NCBI GenBank assembly: GCA_963575745.1
Contig: CAUYUJ010014349.1
Span: 1,105,230-1,169,229, forward strand
Origin: Prorocentrum cordatum
Taxonomy: Eukaryota; Sar; Dinophyceae; Prorocentrales; Prorocentraceae
Reading direction: 5' to 3'
DNA length: 64,000 nt
Shown here: one piece after another, positions 61,881 to 64,000 of the stretch
Layout of the letters: the number at the start of each line of letters is the position of its first letter
How positions within the stretch are numbered: the stretch's first letter is position 1
Translations under genes and position numbers: made by a program
The notes under the pieces: model-generated
Told to the model about the DNA's origin: nothing
Database searches by the model: none
What the model saw: the letters and a program-made list of their open reading frames with translations, nothing else

Positions 61881-62057
61881 AAGGGGGACAACCCCCATCT
61901 CACAGCGCCGTTCTTGTGTCCACCGCCCCTGCCTCGTGCCAATCCGCGCCGCCGCTCGTCAAGAGAGCAGCGCGACGGTATCCCTGGCACAAGCGCAGGG
62001 GGAAAGGGAGAGAGGGGGGGAGAACGAGTGAGGGTGGAGGGGCGAAGGAAAGAAGTG

Positions 62058-62292
62058 AAGAGGAGGAGGAGGAGGAGGAGGAGGAGGAGGAGGAGGAGGA
62101 GGAGGAGGAGGAGGAGGAGGAGGAGGAGGGGAAAGGGAGGGAGGATAGGGAGGCGGGCGGGGGGGAGGAGGAGGACGAGGGGGCAAAAGCGATGGTTCTG
62201 AAGGATGGAAGGAGCATACGAGGGGTGATGGAGGAGAAGCAAGAGAGACGAGGAGGACGAGGAGGCTGGGGGAGGGAGGAGGAGGAGGAGTA
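62058..62292. repeat. GGA/TCC microsatellite
   Basis: Pure GGA/GAG to about 62130, then interrupted to 62292. Confidence 0.95.
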
Positions 62293-62670
62293 AGAAGAAG
62301 GGTCCTGCATAGGGGGGAATGCTGTGGAACGGTTCCCGCAACCCTGACTTGATATTGGCACAACGTTCTGCGCCGAAGGCAGAAAGCGTACGGAGGTTCA
62401 ACCATGAATCCATGATGGACTCGATGCGCTCTGGGTGGTGAGGGTGCGACGCACACTTGTTCACACGACGCGAGGATGTGTTGTTCGACCTGAGGCGTAC
62501 CAGACTGTCTGGCACGACCCCGCTCAGGTCAACTCGGGTCCGATTCAGGCCAGGCCAGAAGTATTGGTCGACCTGTGTCCGACTCAGACCAGACCAGACC
62601 TGGACCACGACGCCCGGAGAGTGTGGCACATCCTTCAGAAGCGCCAGGAGGAGGGGCAATGCAGCGACAC
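62293..62670. other. Unassigned DNA, no gene seen
   Basis: Short frames only. A degenerate CAGACCAGACCTGGACC / CAGGCCAGGCCAG pattern lies near 62545-62600. Confidence 0.35.
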
Positions 62671-62674
62671 ACGC

Positions 62675-62815
62675 ACACACACATATATGTATAGACATAT
62701 ATATATATATACATATATACACACCCATATATACACACACTCTCTCTCTCTCTCTCTCTCTAATACACACATACACATACACACAACACTCGCACATATA
62801 CACGCACACGTTTTC
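62675..62815. repeat. Composite CA, TA and TC dinucleotide repeats
   Basis: ACACAC, ATATAT and TCTCTC runs follow one another, ending with ACACATACACAT. Confidence 0.9.
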
Positions 62816-63480
62816 CACCAGCGGCGAGGTGACGACACCGTCGCGATGCGCTAAGCTGGGGCACGCTTTGGCGAATTTCTACCTGGCGTAGCAGATGGGT
62901 GGATGGGATGGCGGCAGTCGCTTGCAGAAAAAAACGCGGGGACGCACATGCATCTGGAAAACGCAGCTGCGGCTATGAAAATGCAAAGTTGGCCGAGCAC
63001 GATCAGGTGGACTGGAGCATAAGGGCGGAAGGCACCCACAATCATTCACATACAGTGTTTCCTCCAGCGCCGTTGCGAAGTGCAACCTCAGTAGCAGCAA
63101 AGTCTGGACATGTTCCTCCTCTGGCTGACCTCCTGCTCCTCCCACCCCCCGCGCTTCTGCCTGTTGTATCGTCCCACGGCGGCCCACGGGCCATTTTAAG
63201 TGACTTAGTTTCTACTTGATTGGTAAGCGCTGGCCGTCCAGACGGTCACGGCGCGTGCCTAGCGAAGCTCTGCCCCGAAGCATACAGACTGCCTGGTTTT
63301 ATAGTATGACCTCTCCGCCGACGTTTTGATAGCACACCGCCTGAAGATGTTTATGTTGGCGTGGTAACTGGTTGAGCGCTTGACCCGGGAAAGGCGTTCA
63401 AGCTGATCAAAAATTGTGTATGGCGACACGTGCATTGCACACAGACGCATGAAAACGCGCGCACACACTTTATGTGTCGG
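62816..63480. other. Unassigned DNA, no gene seen
   Basis: Mixed composition. No domain, hairpin or array recognised. Confidence 0.35.
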
Positions 63481-63560
63481 CGGCTGGGCAGAGCACACAC
63501 ACAACACACACACACACACACGCATTCTCACTCACTCTCTCACACACACACACACACCTT
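63480..63560. repeat. AC-rich microsatellite
   Basis: CACACA runs with an internal TCTCACTCACTCTC stretch. Confidence 0.85.
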
Positions 63561-64000
63561 CCTCCGACGCAGCAGCGAGGTCTAAGTAGCGGTAAAAGAT
63601 TAGGGGTGCACCCTCAAAGAATGTTGGTTTCTTTGTGAAGCAGCGTGGCTGACCTGAGAATCCCCGAAGACCACACAGACACACGCACACGTGTTTTCCT
63701 CCCCCGCAGCGTTTAAGCAGCGGCCGCTACGCGAGCAGCCCGACGCGCGATCTCAAATCGAGATCGCGCGCGCGACGAGCGCTGGTCAGGTCGAGGCCGC
63801 CGTCTCCCCCGGGTGCCCGGGCGGCCCTGGGCGAGCAGCGCAAGAGCGGAAGAGGAGGTCATGCGCAAGACAGTAGCCACACGCTTGTCCTCCGTTGCGC
63901 TGAAGAGACCAGTCCGTGGTTTAAAGACGAACGCGGGCTACGCTCAAAGTGGTTAGACTCCTTCATCCCGGACTTGCGTGATTTCGCAGCACCGATTCCA
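63561..64000. other. Unassigned DNA with one perfect palindrome
   Basis: CGCGCGATCTC at 63744-63754 and its exact complement GAGATCGCGCG at 63760-63770, with the loop AAATC, form an 11-bp perfect stem. No T-run follows, so it is not a bacterial-type terminator. No gene seen. Confidence 0.5.

Noticed and set aside
63744-63770. Perfect palindrome as a transcription terminator
   Set aside because: No T-run follows, and the window is eukaryotic in character, so a bacterial-type terminator is not expected.

Overview
The window looks like nuclear DNA of a dinoflagellate. The grounds are indirect but agree with each other. A candidate relic of the dinoflagellate spliced leader lies at 44305-44326. 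Exons are bounded by GA, GC and GT donors. Reverse-transcriptase relics are of types I associate with dinoflagellates. An intronless gene carries the N-terminal ubiquitin-like module common in that group, and there is a very large load of microsatellites and small inverted-repeat elements. The genus cannot be fixed from sequence alone. Nothing here looks bacterial, and no operon, Shine-Dalgarno or CRISPR structure is visible.

Genes are sparse. The main result is a set of at least eight same-strand exons (15233-15380, 15576-15978, 23217 to about 23291, 34139-34228, 34398-34495, 46505-46556, 51311-51431, 61245 to about 61300). They appear to belong to one leucine-rich-repeat (LRR, RNI-like) gene of at least 46 kb. 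Reading phase matches at every junction except one, between exons 3 and 4, where an exon is probably missing from my list. Only about 1 kb of the 46 kb is coding. A second gene, a complete intronless 437-codon ubiquitin-like/LRR protein at 39936-41249, lies on the same strand inside one of its introns.

The introns are filled with decayed mobile elements. These are a LINE-type polyprotein relic on + (about 17250-21400), another on - (about 28020-30640), a Ty1/copia-type reverse transcriptase/RNase H relic on + (about 48000-50029) and the C-terminal end of a LINE reverse transcriptase on + (52169-53702). There are also at least eight families of short non-autonomous inverted-repeat elements. 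One family has six copies; five of these have clear 8-bp target-site duplications.

Repeat layout: 0-15 kb is mostly trinucleotide microsatellite, GC-rich unassigned DNA, a 21-bp protein-like tandem array (5160-7205) and several inverted-repeat elements. 15-35 kb holds LRR exons, two LINE relics, long GGA/TCC tracts and a 1.3 kb GT-rich array. 35-47 kb holds inverted-repeat elements, a 0.85 kb GTGTGTT array, the nested gene and a minisatellite flanked by inverted repeats and CAT arrays. 47-64 kb holds the copia and LINE relics, a 77-bp satellite (57115-58385), a 64-bp satellite (59600-60875) and more GGA tracts. Most long open frames in the window are frame-shadows of microsatellites and are not listed as genes.
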